Source of the DNA: SAR86 cluster bacterium SAR86B
GTDB taxonomy: Bacteria; Pseudomonadota; Gammaproteobacteria; Magnimaribacterales; D2472
Assembly: GCA_905181955.1 (NCBI GenBank)
Contig: CAJJAC010000009.1
Coordinates: 62,001-126,000 of the forward strand
DNA length: 64,000 nucleotides
Direction: 5' to 3'
Part shown: positions 28,741 to 38,093 of the stretch, in pieces
Layout: the number at the start of each line of letters is the position of its first letter
Position numbering within the stretch: the first letter of the stretch is position 1
Translations under genes and position numbers: made by a program
The notes under the pieces: generated by a model
Database searches by the model: none
What the model saw: only the letters and a program-made list of their open reading frames with translations
Told to the model about the DNA's origin: nothing

Positions 28741-31700
28741 GTGTCAAAGACTAGTTGCCTATTTCTTCAAGGTAAAAAAAGTTTTTCTATCTCCAAATTG
28801 GACCAACTCAACCACGCTTTTAATAAAGCCAATGCTCAAGAAGCCTCTATTTCTTGTTATGAAATATATTTAATTGCTAGTGAATCAGACCTAGACAGCC
28901 AACTTGATGAGATTTTACAAATAGTAAAAGGGTCTAAAGATTTAGACCAATTTTCTTTCTTAGTAGGCCCTAGAAGTGGAACCATTACTCCTTGGTCTTC
29001 GAAAACAGAAGATATTTTTAAAAATGTTGGCATTAAAAATATTGAAAGAGTAGAAAGATTTTTTGGTTTTTCAATAGAAGGTTTTAATAAACCAATAAGC
29101 AGTTTAGATCTATCAATGCTCTTTGATCGAATGACTCAAGATGTCTATCCATCAACTGCAGATTGTTCTTCTATTTTAAAACCTAATCCTAAGAGACTTA
29201 TAAATCATATAGACATAATAGCTAATGGAAAGGGAGCGCTGGTTAGCGCTAATAAAACTTTTGGATTTGCTCTTAGCGAAGATGAGATACATTACTTATT
29301 TAATTTTTATTCAGCTGAAAATAGAAATCCAACTGATGCAGAATTAATGATGTTTGCTCAAGCTAATTCTGAGCATTGTCGCCATAAGATTTTTAATGCA
29401 GATTGGATTGTTGATGATATTAAAGTTAAAAATTCTCTTTTTGATCTGATTAAGGCAACTAGTAAACATTCTCCAAATGGAATTATATCTGCCTATAAAG
29501 ATAATGCTGCTGTTACCAAGGGAAGGGAAGTTGAAAGATTACATCAGGATGAAAAAAATCTTTACACCTTTAAGAAGGAATTATTAAATTCAACTATTAA
29601 AGTTGAAACCCATAATCACCCTACAGCTATTTCTCCATATCCTGGAGCAGCTACAGGCTCAGGTGGTGAGATTAGAGATGAAGGAGCTACAGGAAGAGGC
29701 GCTAAACCTAAAATAGGTTTAGTTGGTTTTAATGTTTCTAACCTAAGAATACCAAGCCTCCAAAGAGAGTGGGAAGATGATGAACATTCTCCTGAAAGGA
29801 TTGCCTCACCCTTAGACATTATGACTGAAGCACCTATTGGAGCAGCAGCATTCAATAATGAATTTGGAAGACCTTGTACTTTGGGCTATTTTAGATCTTT
29901 TGAGACCCCATTTAATAATAACAAGGTTGCTTTTGGTTATCACAAACCAATTATGTTAGCTGGCGGCATTGGTGAGATTAGAGATAAAAATAATTTTAAA
30001 CTACAAATTGAAGATGGATATATTGTAGTGGTGCTTGGGGGCCCAGCCATGCTGATTGGTCTTGGTGGAGGAGCTGCCTCATCAGTTTCCTCTGGGGATA
30101 GTGATGAAGATTTAGATTTTGCATCCGTACAAAGAGATAACGCAGAAATGGAGAGGAGATGCCAAGAGGTTATCAATAGATGCTCATCAATGGATGAGAG
30201 CTATATAGAGTTTATCCATGACGTAGGTGCAGGCGGACTATCTAATGCAATACCCGAACTTGCCAAAGATTCTGAACTAGGTGTTCTCATTAATCTTGAT
30301 TCAATTCCATTATCAGATGAGTCTATGTCACCTATGGAGATATGGTCGAACGAATCTCAAGAAAGATATGTATTAGCAATTCATCCCGATAACAAAGAAG
30401 CTTTTGTTGCCATTTGTGAACGTGAAAGATGTGCTTATGCATTAGTTGGATATACAACAGAAGAGAAGTTCGTAAAGCTTTATGATTTTTCAACAGACTC
30501 TTATCCTGTGGATGTTCCTCTAAGTATGCTTTTTGGTGAATTGCCTATTAGTAACATGAAAGTTAAATCTGAATCCTATGAACCGCATATTTCTAATATG
30601 CAAAGTTATGATTTAGATCAATCTATTCACTCTGTTCTAAGACATCCAACAGTGGCATGTAAATCATTTTTAATTACCATTGGGGATAGGACTGTTGGAG
30701 GCATGACAGCTAGAGACCAGTTTGTGGGACCTTGGCAAGTTCCAACATCCAATTTTTCTATGAGCTTAAGGTCATTTACCGATCATTCAGGTGAGGTTGT
30801 TACTATTGGTGAGAAGCCTACGCTAGCTATTAATAATCCTGCTGCCTCTATGCGCATGGCAATGGCAGAAGCTCTTACTAATATGGTTTCAGCTCCTATT
30901 GTAGGAATGGATCAAATTCAAGTATCTGCAAATTGGATGGCAGCTTCGGGAGAAAATATAGAAGATTTAGCCCTGCGAAATGGTGTCCAAGCTTTGTCTG
31001 ATTTCTCTATAGAGTTAGGGATTTCTATTCCAGTAGGTAAAGATTCTTTATCCATGAGAACAAAATGGGAAGAAGGTAATGACCAGTATGTTGTAAAAAG
31101 CCCACTCTCAGGAGTTATTACAGCCATGGCACCAGTTGATGATGTAAGGGATGCAGTCACAACACTTCTTAACAAAGATATTGATTCACAATTAATCTTA
31201 ATAAAGATGAACAACAAAAATCGTTTAGGTGGTTCAATTTTCTCAGAAGTTTACAAGCAAGATATTCAAGAAACTCCAGATGTAGATAATGCTGAAATCT
31301 TTACTAAGATGTTTAATCTAACCCAATCTTTAATTCAAGAAGGCTCTATTCATGCCTTGCATGATATTTCTGATGGTGGGCTGGTAGCAGCTATGAGTGA
31401 ATTAGCTTTTACTGCTAGAACAGGCCTTAGCATTTATTTAGATTCTTTGGCTACAGATACTGATTCTATAAACGAAGTTTTATTTAATGAAGAAATTGGA
31501 TTAGTTCTACAAATTAAAAAATCTAAAGCTAGCAATATTATTGATCAGTTTGTTAATCAAGGTCTAGGTGCTCATATTATTGGAGCAATAAACACCAATG
31601 ATGCATTAGAGATATATTCAGACAATCAAGCTATTTTTTCTGAATCTATTTCCAGCTTAGAAATTATGTGGCGTGAAACATCTCATGCTATTCAAGGTCT

Positions 31701-32601
31701 TCGTGATAACAAAGAATCAGCTGACTCAGAGTTAAGTCTTGTAAGTGATGGTTATTCAGGACTATTTTCTAAAGATTCCTTTATTGATACTGATTTAAAT
31801 ACCTTTAGCATTAAATCAAGCAAGCCCCGAGTAGCTATTCTTCGTGAACAAGGGGTTAATGGGCAAATGGAAATGGCAGCGGCATTTCATCTGGCAGGAT
31901 TTGATGCTGTAGATGTTCATATGCAGGATTTATTGAATGGCTCTAAAGATATCAACGCTTTTAATGGCATGGCTGTATGTGGTGGATTCTCATATGGTGA
32001 TGTATTGGGAGCAGGTGGAGGTTGGTCAAAAACCATACTGCATAATCAAAGAATTAAGGATCAATTCGAACAATTTTTTTCCAATAATTCTACCTTTACC
32101 TTAGGCGTTTGTAATGGCTGCCAAATGCTTTCTAATTTAAAAGATATTATTCCTGAAGCAGACAATTGGCCAAGTTTTGTAAAGAATCGCTCTGATCAAT
32201 TTGAAGCTAGGTTAGTTCAAGTTGAAATAAATAAAAGTAACTCAGTTCTACTTAATTCGATGGATGGCTGGCAAGTTCCAATCGCTTCAGCTCATGGTGA
32301 AGGCAGAGCTTCTTTTGCAAATAAAGGTCAGATTGCCTCATTAGGTGCCTCACATCAGATTGCTATAAAATACGTTGATTCACATGGACAAGCTACTGAA
32401 CAATATCCTTTAAACCCTAATGGATCTATTGATGGGCTTACTGGTATTACTGCCGCAGAAGGAAGAGTAACGATTATGATGCCGCATCCCGAAAGAGTAT
32501 TTAGGGCAGCTCAGTTTTCATGGAAGCCAGATACTTGGAAAGATTTCTCTCCTTGGATGCAAATGTTTATAAATGCTAAATTATTTAGCGAAGGCTCATA
32601 A
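28741..32601 (+). CDS. purL: Phosphoribosylformylglycinamidine synthase (large single-chain type)
   Basis: Fourth step of purine synthesis: converts FGAR and glutamine to FGAM. The start is GTG at 28741 with GGAAC upstream. It has 1286 residues, the single-chain proteobacterial form (E. coli 1295). It contains HNHPTAISPYPGAATG, the two AIRS-like halves and a C-terminal glutaminase domain with the Cys nucleophile in GVCNGCQML and the His/Glu pair in MPHPERVFR. A TATAAT at 28705-28710 may be its promoter. The stop is directly adjacent to the stop of the convergent Nudix gene. Confidence 0.98.
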   Translation: MSKTSCLFLQGKKSFSISKLDQLNHAFNKANAQEASISCYEIYLIASESDLDSQLDEILQIVKGSKDLDQFSFLVGPRSGTITPWSSKTEDIFKNVGIKNIERVERFFGFSIEGFNKPISSLDLSMLFDRMTQDVYPSTADCSSILKPNPKRLINHIDIIANGKGALVSANKTFGFALSEDEIHYLFNFYSAENRNPTDAELMMFAQANSEHCRHKIFNADWIVDDIKVKNSLFDLIKATSKHSPNGIISAYKDNAAVTKGREVERLHQDEKNLYTFKKELLNSTIKVETHNHPTAISPYPGAATGSGGEIRDEGATGRGAKPKIGLVGFNVSNLRIPSLQREWEDDEHSPERIASPLDIMTEAPIGAAAFNNEFGRPCTLGYFRSFETPFNNNKVAFGYHKPIMLAGGIGEIRDKNNFKLQIEDGYIVVVLGGPAMLIGLGGGAASSVSSGDSDEDLDFASVQRDNAEMERRCQEVINRCSSMDESYIEFIHDVGAGGLSNAIPELAKDSELGVLINLDSIPLSDESMSPMEIWSNESQERYVLAIHPDNKEAFVAICERERCAYALVGYTTEEKFVKLYDFSTDSYPVDVPLSMLFGELPISNMKVKSESYEPHISNMQSYDLDQSIHSVLRHPTVACKSFLITIGDRTVGGMTARDQFVGPWQVPTSNFSMSLRSFTDHSGEVVTIGEKPTLAINNPAASMRMAMAEALTNMVSAPIVGMDQIQVSANWMAASGENIEDLALRNGVQALSDFSIELGISIPVGKDSLSMRTKWEEGNDQYVVKSPLSGVITAMAPVDDVRDAVTTLLNKDIDSQLILIKMNNKNRLGGSIFSEVYKQDIQETPDVDNAEIFTKMFNLTQSLIQEGSIHALHDISDGGLVAAMSELAFTARTGLSIYLDSLATDTDSINEVLFNEEIGLVLQIKKSKASNIIDQFVNQGLGAHIIGAINTNDALEIYSDNQAIFSESISSLEIMWRETSHAIQGLRDNKESADSELSLVSDGYSGLFSKDSFIDTDLNTFSIKSSKPRVAILREQGVNGQMEMAAAFHLAGFDAVDVHMQDLLNGSKDINAFNGMAVCGGFSYGDVLGAGGGWSKTILHNQRIKDQFEQFFSNNSTFTLGVCNGCQMLSNLKDIIPEADNWPSFVKNRSDQFEARLVQVEINKSNSVLLNSMDGWQVPIASAHGEGRASFANKGQIASLGASHQIAIKYVDSHGQATEQYPLNPNGSIDGLTGITAAEGRVTIMMPHPERVFRAAQFSWKPDTWKDFSPWMQMFINAKLFSEGS

Positions 32602-33138
32602 TTACCAAATAGTAATATCTTCTTCTCTGAAACTGAAGTTGTTATCTTTTTTGTCTTGAATGTAGTACTCCAAAGTCTTTTTAACAGTTGGAAAAGCAAG
32701 CTCATCCCAAGGTATTTCAGACTCATCAAATAATTTAACTTCCATGCTTTCAGATGTGGGTCCGTAATTATCATCGAGTAAGTCAGCAAGAAAAAAGAAA
32801 TGAATTTGATTGATATGAGGCAGGCTGAACATCGTATATGGCATTTTAACTTCAGCTTCAGACATAGTCTCCTCAAAGGTTTCTCTTAAAGCTCCAGCTT
32901 GAAGCGTTTCAGCATTCTCCATAAATCCTGCAGGCAGTGTCCAATAACCTTTACGAGGATGAATATTTCTTTTTGCCATTAAGATTTTATTGTCTTTAAT
33001 GCAAAGCGCCCCAACTACCATATTTGGATTGGTGTAATGAATAACACTGCAATCAGCACAAATATGACGTTTTAAATTATCATCTGCTGGGATTTTAAAT
33101 TCTATATTTGAGCTTCCGCAATCTGGACAGTATTTCAA
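32602..33138 (-). CDS. Nudix hydrolase with zinc ribbon (NudC/ADP-ribose pyrophosphatase-like)
   Basis: 178 residues. The start is TTG at 33138 (KYCPDCGSSN). An N-terminal four-cysteine zinc ribbon (CPDC...CADC) precedes the Nudix box G(5)E(7)RETFEE in PAGFMENAETLQAGALRETF. Proteins of this build hydrolyse nucleoside diphosphate derivatives such as NADH or ADP-ribose. The full NudC-specific C-terminal motif is not seen, so the substrate is open. It faces another Nudix gene transcribed divergently at 33191. Confidence 0.85.
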   Translation of the reverse strand: MKYCPDCGSSNIEFKIPADDNLKRHICADCSVIHYTNPNMVVGALCIKDNKILMAKRNIHPRKGYWTLPAGFMENAETLQAGALRETFEETMSEAEVKMPYTMFSLPHINQIHFFFLADLLDDNYGPTSESMEVKLFDESEIPWDELAFPTVKKTLEYYIQDKKDNNFSFREEDITIW

Positions 33139-33190
33139 TTTTCTACCTAAAAAAAAGATTAAGTAAGTTTAAAAAGTTAAACTTATCAAC

Positions 33191-33772
33191 ATGATCGATA
33201 GCATAAAGCAAAAGCTCACAAAACTAAATCCTAGAGAGCCTACAAATTTAAAAAAAGCAGGTGTTTTGATAGCAATTCTTAATTATGAAGAGTATATCGA
33301 CTCACCTTCTATTATTTACACCCAAAGATCCTCTATAGTTTCAACTCATTCCGGGGAGGTAAGTTTTCCAGGTGGCATGATGGAGGAGGTTGATACAGAT
33401 CTATATCAAACAGCTTTAAGGGAGTCTAGTGAAGAGATGAATCTTGATCCCTTAATAGTAGATAAAATTGGCAGATTGGATTATTTAGTTTCAAGATATG
33501 ATATCGAGGTTAATCCATTTGTTGGCGTTATCCGTGAAAAGCCTAATTTAGTAGGTAATGCTGAAATTAAAGAAATATTTGACGTGCCTATTAAGTACTT
33601 ATTAGATAAAAATAATATGACCACTCAAACATTTCAAAGAGATAATATGAAGCTAGAAATGCCTACTTGGTATTATAATGAACAAAAGATATGGGGACTT
33701 ACAGCTATGATCACTGCAGATCTATTAAATAGATGCTTTGATGCGAATATTGGGATGGGAGTAATAAGATGA
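33191..33772 (+). CDS. Nudix hydrolase, CoA pyrophosphatase-like (NudL)
   Basis: 193 residues. It carries STHSGEVSFPGGMMEEVD, typical of coenzyme A pyrophosphatases, then the Nudix core TALRESSEEMNL. This family splits CoA or acyl-CoA to 4'-phosphopantetheine and 3',5'-ADP. The end overlaps the next gene by 4 bases. Its match to the E. coli NudL pattern is good; activity on CoA is inferred. Confidence 0.87.
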   Translation: MIDSIKQKLTKLNPREPTNLKKAGVLIAILNYEEYIDSPSIIYTQRSSIVSTHSGEVSFPGGMMEEVDTDLYQTALRESSEEMNLDPLIVDKIGRLDYLVSRYDIEVNPFVGVIREKPNLVGNAEIKEIFDVPIKYLLDKNNMTTQTFQRDNMKLEMPTWYYNEQKIWGLTAMITADLLNRCFDANIGMGVIR

Positions 33773-34281
33773 TTACAAGCTTAGGCGACAAGAAATTAAC
33801 AACTGATAATGAAGATTATTGGATTGCACCAGATGCCAATATCATTGGTTCAGTTCATTTAGCTAAAGATGCTAGTGTTTGGTTTAATTGCACTCTAAGA
33901 GCAGATAATGAGCCAATCATTATAGGAGAGGGCTCTAATGTTCAAGATGGTTCTATTATTCATACAGACCCTGGTTTTAAATGTACCGTTGGTAAATTTG
34001 TAACTATTGGTCATATGGTAATGCTGCATGGTTGCGAGATAGGAGATGGCTCTCTTATTGGTATAGGTTCGGTTATTTTAAATGGAGCTAAAATAGGTAA
34101 AAATTGTATCATCGGTGCAAAAGCTCTTGTTACTGAGAATATGGTAGTGCCTGATGGATCTATGGTTTTAGGGATGCCAGGTAAAATTAAAAAACAACTT
34201 ACCGAAGAAGAGCAAATGATGCCTGCACTTAATGCGCATCATTATATTGAGAACTATAAAAAATATAAAAACATAAAATAA
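33769..34281 (+). CDS. Gamma-carbonic-anhydrase-like hexapeptide protein (YrdA/PaaY family)
   Basis: 170 residues forming a left-handed beta-helix of hexapeptide repeats such as IIGEGSNVQDGSII and IGIGSVILNGAKIG. Likely metal ligands are the histidines in IIHTDPG and IGHMVMLHGC. Close relatives (YrdA, CaiE, PaaY) include carbonic anhydrase-like and thioesterase-like proteins, so catalysis is not certain. It overlaps the Nudix gene and precedes alaS by 12 bases. Confidence 0.88.
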   Translation: MITSLGDKKLTTDNEDYWIAPDANIIGSVHLAKDASVWFNCTLRADNEPIIIGEGSNVQDGSIIHTDPGFKCTVGKFVTIGHMVMLHGCEIGDGSLIGIGSVILNGAKIGKNCIIGAKALVTENMVVPDGSMVLGMPGKIKKQLTEEEQMMPALNAHHYIENYKKYKNIK

Positions 34282-34293
34282 TTTTTAATTATC

Positions 34294-36867
34294 ATGAATA
34301 CTAAAGAGTTAAGACAAGCATTTTTAGATTTCTATAAATCAAAAGATCATACGATTGTTGATTCTAGTTCATTGGTTCCGGTTAACGATGATACTTTGCT
34401 TTTTACTAATGCAGGAATGGTTCAGTTTAAAGATGCATTTCTTGGGACTGAGCAGCGTAAATATGTGAGAGCTACAACATCGCAAAGATGTATTAGAGCT
34501 GGTGGAAAGCATAATGATCTTGAGAATGTAGGCTATACATTAAGACATCACACTTTTTTTGAAATGCTTGGTAACTTTAGTTTTGGTGATTACTTTAAAC
34601 ATGATGCTATTGCCTTTGCATGGGAATTTCTTACGGATGTACTAAAGCTTCCTGAAGATAAACTCTGGATTTCTGTATACAAAGATGATGATGAGGCCGC
34701 AGCTATTTGGAGGGATGAGATAGGGATAAATCCTGACAGAATAGTTCGTTTGGGTGAAGAAGATAATTTTTGGACTATGGGGGACACGGGGCCATGCGGG
34801 CCATGTTCAGAGATTTATTATGATCATGGAGACCATATTCCAGGAACACCTCCTGGTAGTGATGGTGATGAGGGTGATCGTTTTGTAGAGATATGGAATC
34901 TAGTCTTTATGCAATTTAATAGAGATAGCTCAGGTGAAATGACTCCGCTTCCAAAACCCTCTGTTGATACTGGTATGGGATTAGAAAGAATAGCTGCAGT
35001 AATGCAGGGCGTAAATTCAAATTACGATACTGACTTCTTTAAAAGCTTAATTGATGCATCAGAGATGCTTTTAAGTAATGCTGGCAATGTATCTCATAAA
35101 GTTATTGCTGATCATATACGTTCAACCAGCTTCCTAATTGCCGATGGTGTTATGCCGGAAAATGAAGGTCGAGGTTATGTTTTAAGACGCATCTTAAGAA
35201 GGGCGATTCGCCATGGTTATAAAATGGGCGCTACAAAACCATTTCTAAATAGCCTAGTTTCAACATTAGCCTCCTTGATGTCAGATGCTTACCCAGTCTT
35301 AAAAGAGAAAGAAGAATTTATCACCACTACTATTTTTAATGAAGAGCTGAAGTTTTTTGAAACTTTAGAGAAAGGTATTCAGATATTAGAAGATGCTATT
35401 AATAATATGGATGACAAAATTATTCCAGGCGATGTTATTTTTAAACTTCATGACACCTTTGGATTTCCTTTTGATTTAACTGCAGATATAGCTAGAGAAA
35501 AAGACTTATTAGTAGATTTAGATGGTTTTAATGAGTGCATGGCTAAACAAAAACAAGCCTCTAAAGCTGGAAGTAGCTTTACATCAAAGCTACCAGCAGC
35601 CTTGGGAGTAAAAGAAACTCAATTCTTGGGATATGAGTTATTAGAAGCTCAGAGCAAAGTTATAGCTATATGGGAAGGGCTGGATGCTGTCGAAAGTACT
35701 GAAAAAAATAACGAGATCTTCTTTGCCACAGAAGAAACTCCATTTTATGCAGAATCTGGTGGCCAGGTTGGTGATAGAGGAACCTTTGCATCTAAAACTT
35801 CTAGTGGTGCTATTATAGATTGCAAGAAACAAGGAAAAGTCTTTATTCATAAAGCCATTTTAGATAAAGGCACTTTAAATAAAAGTGATGTAATTGATAT
35901 GAGTGTTGAAAAAGATAAAAGAAAAGCTATAGCAATACATCATTCTGCTACTCATTTAATGCATGCAGCTTTAAAAGAAGTATTGGGCGAGCATGTCCAA
36001 CAAAAAGGCTCCTTAGTTGATGAACATAAGCTTAGATTTGATTTTTCACACAGCAAGCCGCTCTCAAAAGAAGAAATATCTCAAGTAGAAACAATAGTTA
36101 ATCATGAAATGCTGACTAATGTCGAAGTCACTACTGAAATTATGGAACTCGATAAAGCCATGGAGTCTGGAGCTCAAGCTTTATTTGGTGAAAAATATGA
36201 TGATGAAGTAAGAGTTTTAAGTATGGGTAAAAAATCTTTTTCAGTTGAACTGTGTGGAGGAACTCATGTTGATAGAACTGGCGATATGGGGTTATTTATT
36301 ATAGTTAATCAATCTAGTGTTGCATCAGGCATAAGAAGAATTGAAGCACTTTCAGGCAAACAAGCTATTTCCTATTTAGAAGAGTTAAGGGCGGTAAATG
36401 ATTCAATTCAAAGCTTATTAAACTCACCACAAGATTCTTTAGAAGATAAAATTAAAAGCTTAATAGATGAGAATAAAAAACTTAAAAAAGGTGGAGTTCA
36501 ATCATCCTCTGTAGAGGTTATTTATACAGAGACTTTTGATCACGGCGATTGGAGCCTTGTTCTTGAACAGGTAGCTGTAACTGACAATAAATTACTTAGA
36601 GGCTTAGTAGATAAAAAGAAAGCCGCTTTAGAAAATGGAGTTATTGTTCTTTTAAATGTTATAGATTTAAAAGTAGCATTAGTATGTGGAGTCACTCAAA
36701 GCATGACTTCTAGAATATCAGCAGGCGACGTTGTTAAGTCACTTGCAGAATCTTTAGGTGGCAAAGGTGGCGGCAGATCTGATTTTGCTCAAGGCGCAGG
36801 CGAAACAAAAGATATTAATGAGTTCGTGACATCTATCTCAGATATCGTAAAATCTCTCGCTAAATAA
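34294..36867 (+). CDS. alaS: Alanine-tRNA ligase
   Basis: Charges tRNA-Ala. It has 857 residues (E. coli 876). Class II catalytic motifs lie in the N-terminal half (TNAGMVQFKDAFLG, TGPCGPCSEIYYDH). The editing domain has HHSATHLMHAAL and the zinc site CGGTHVDRTGDMG. The C-terminal C-Ala domain ends with GGKGGGRSDFAQGAG. It precedes lysC by 11 bases, the pseudomonad order. Confidence 0.98.
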   Translation: MNTKELRQAFLDFYKSKDHTIVDSSSLVPVNDDTLLFTNAGMVQFKDAFLGTEQRKYVRATTSQRCIRAGGKHNDLENVGYTLRHHTFFEMLGNFSFGDYFKHDAIAFAWEFLTDVLKLPEDKLWISVYKDDDEAAAIWRDEIGINPDRIVRLGEEDNFWTMGDTGPCGPCSEIYYDHGDHIPGTPPGSDGDEGDRFVEIWNLVFMQFNRDSSGEMTPLPKPSVDTGMGLERIAAVMQGVNSNYDTDFFKSLIDASEMLLSNAGNVSHKVIADHIRSTSFLIADGVMPENEGRGYVLRRILRRAIRHGYKMGATKPFLNSLVSTLASLMSDAYPVLKEKEEFITTTIFNEELKFFETLEKGIQILEDAINNMDDKIIPGDVIFKLHDTFGFPFDLTADIAREKDLLVDLDGFNECMAKQKQASKAGSSFTSKLPAALGVKETQFLGYELLEAQSKVIAIWEGLDAVESTEKNNEIFFATEETPFYAESGGQVGDRGTFASKTSSGAIIDCKKQGKVFIHKAILDKGTLNKSDVIDMSVEKDKRKAIAIHHSATHLMHAALKEVLGEHVQQKGSLVDEHKLRFDFSHSKPLSKEEISQVETIVNHEMLTNVEVTTEIMELDKAMESGAQALFGEKYDDEVRVLSMGKKSFSVELCGGTHVDRTGDMGLFIIVNQSSVASGIRRIEALSGKQAISYLEELRAVNDSIQSLLNSPQDSLEDKIKSLIDENKKLKKGGVQSSSVEVIYTETFDHGDWSLVLEQVAVTDNKLLRGLVDKKKAALENGVIVLLNVIDLKVALVCGVTQSMTSRISAGDVVKSLAESLGGKGGGRSDFAQGAGETKDINEFVTSISDIVKSLAK

Positions 36868-36878
36868 TAAATAGTCTT

Positions 36879-38093
36879 ATGTCAGATATCATAGTTCAAA
36901 AATTTGGTGGAACTTCTGTTGGCTCTGATGAGAGAATTGCTGCTGTTGCTCAAATAATCAAAAAAGCTAAAAAAGATAATCAGATAATTGTTGTTGTTTC
37001 TGCAATGAGTGGTGAGACCAATAGGTTGATTAATCTTGCAAAAAGCTTTGGTGATAATCCTGATAGAAGAGAGTTCGATGCATTAATCTCAACTGGTGAA
37101 AAAGTAAGCGCTTCATTATTAGCAATGGCTTTGAATTCAATTGGAGTTAAGGCTAAATCTTTTTCAGCATCTCAAATTTCAATGAAAACAACTGATCAGC
37201 ATTCTAAAGCCAAAATTATTGATGTTGATGGAGAAAAAATTCTTTCAACTTTAGAGGAAGATGTCGTACCTATTATTACAGGATTTCAAGGTGTTACAGA
37301 AAGTGGAGATGTCACTACTCTTGGCCGCGGCGGCTCCGATACAACAGCAGTAGCTATTGCTGCTCATGTAAATGCAGCTAGATGTGATATTTATACAGAT
37401 GTTGATGGAATATATACTACAGATCCTAGAGTGGTCCCTGAAGCAAAAAAATTAGACTCTATAACGATGGAAGAAATGCTGGAGATGGCTGGACAGGGAG
37501 CGAAGGTTATTCAAATCCGCGCTGTAGAATTTGCAAACAAATTTCAAGTTCCCGTTAGAGTTCTTTCAAGTTTTAAGGATGGAAATGGAACACTTATATC
37601 CCTTAAGGAGGAGAATATGGAAAATGCATTAATATCAGGAATAGCATTTAATAAAGATCAAACTAAATTTACTCTTCATGGTGTCGAAGATACACCAGGA
37701 ATTGCTTATAAGATTTTAGGACCAGTTAATGATAAGGATATAAGTGTTGATGTTATTGTTCAGAATATAAGCGTTAATGGAAAAACTGATTTTACTTTTA
37801 CAGTTGATTCAGAAGATGAAGAGCAAGTAAAATCTATTCTAAAAAGCAAGCAATCTGGATTAGATTATATAGATTTATTGATAGATGCAGATATTGCTAA
37901 AGTTTCTATCGTTGGAGCAGGAATGAGATCTCATGCAGGCATTGCAAGTAAAGCCTTTGAAGCTCTTTCTAATGAAAGTATTAATATTCAGCTTATCAGC
38001 ACTTCTGAAATAAAAATAACAATGGTGATTGAAGATAAGTATCTAGAGCTAGCAGTTAAGACTCTTCATAAAGCCTTTAACTTGGATAAATAA
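36879..38093 (+). CDS. lysC: Aspartokinase
   Basis: Phosphorylates aspartate, feeding Asd (3865) for lysine, threonine and methionine. It has 404 residues. The kinase domain starts KFGGTSVGS and has GRGGSDTTA. The C-terminal half carries two ACT domains (FTLHGVEDTPGIAYKI and KVSIVGAGMRSHAGI), implying feedback control by lysine and/or threonine. The stop overlaps the start of the dihydroorotase by one base. In Pseudomonas rsmA/csrA would follow. Confidence 0.97.
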   Translation: MSDIIVQKFGGTSVGSDERIAAVAQIIKKAKKDNQIIVVVSAMSGETNRLINLAKSFGDNPDRREFDALISTGEKVSASLLAMALNSIGVKAKSFSASQISMKTTDQHSKAKIIDVDGEKILSTLEEDVVPIITGFQGVTESGDVTTLGRGGSDTTAVAIAAHVNAARCDIYTDVDGIYTTDPRVVPEAKKLDSITMEEMLEMAGQGAKVIQIRAVEFANKFQVPVRVLSSFKDGNGTLISLKEENMENALISGIAFNKDQTKFTLHGVEDTPGIAYKILGPVNDKDISVDVIVQNISVNGKTDFTFTVDSEDEEQVKSILKSKQSGLDYIDLLIDADIAKVSIVGAGMRSHAGIASKAFEALSNESINIQLISTSEIKITMVIEDKYLELAVKTLHKAFNLDK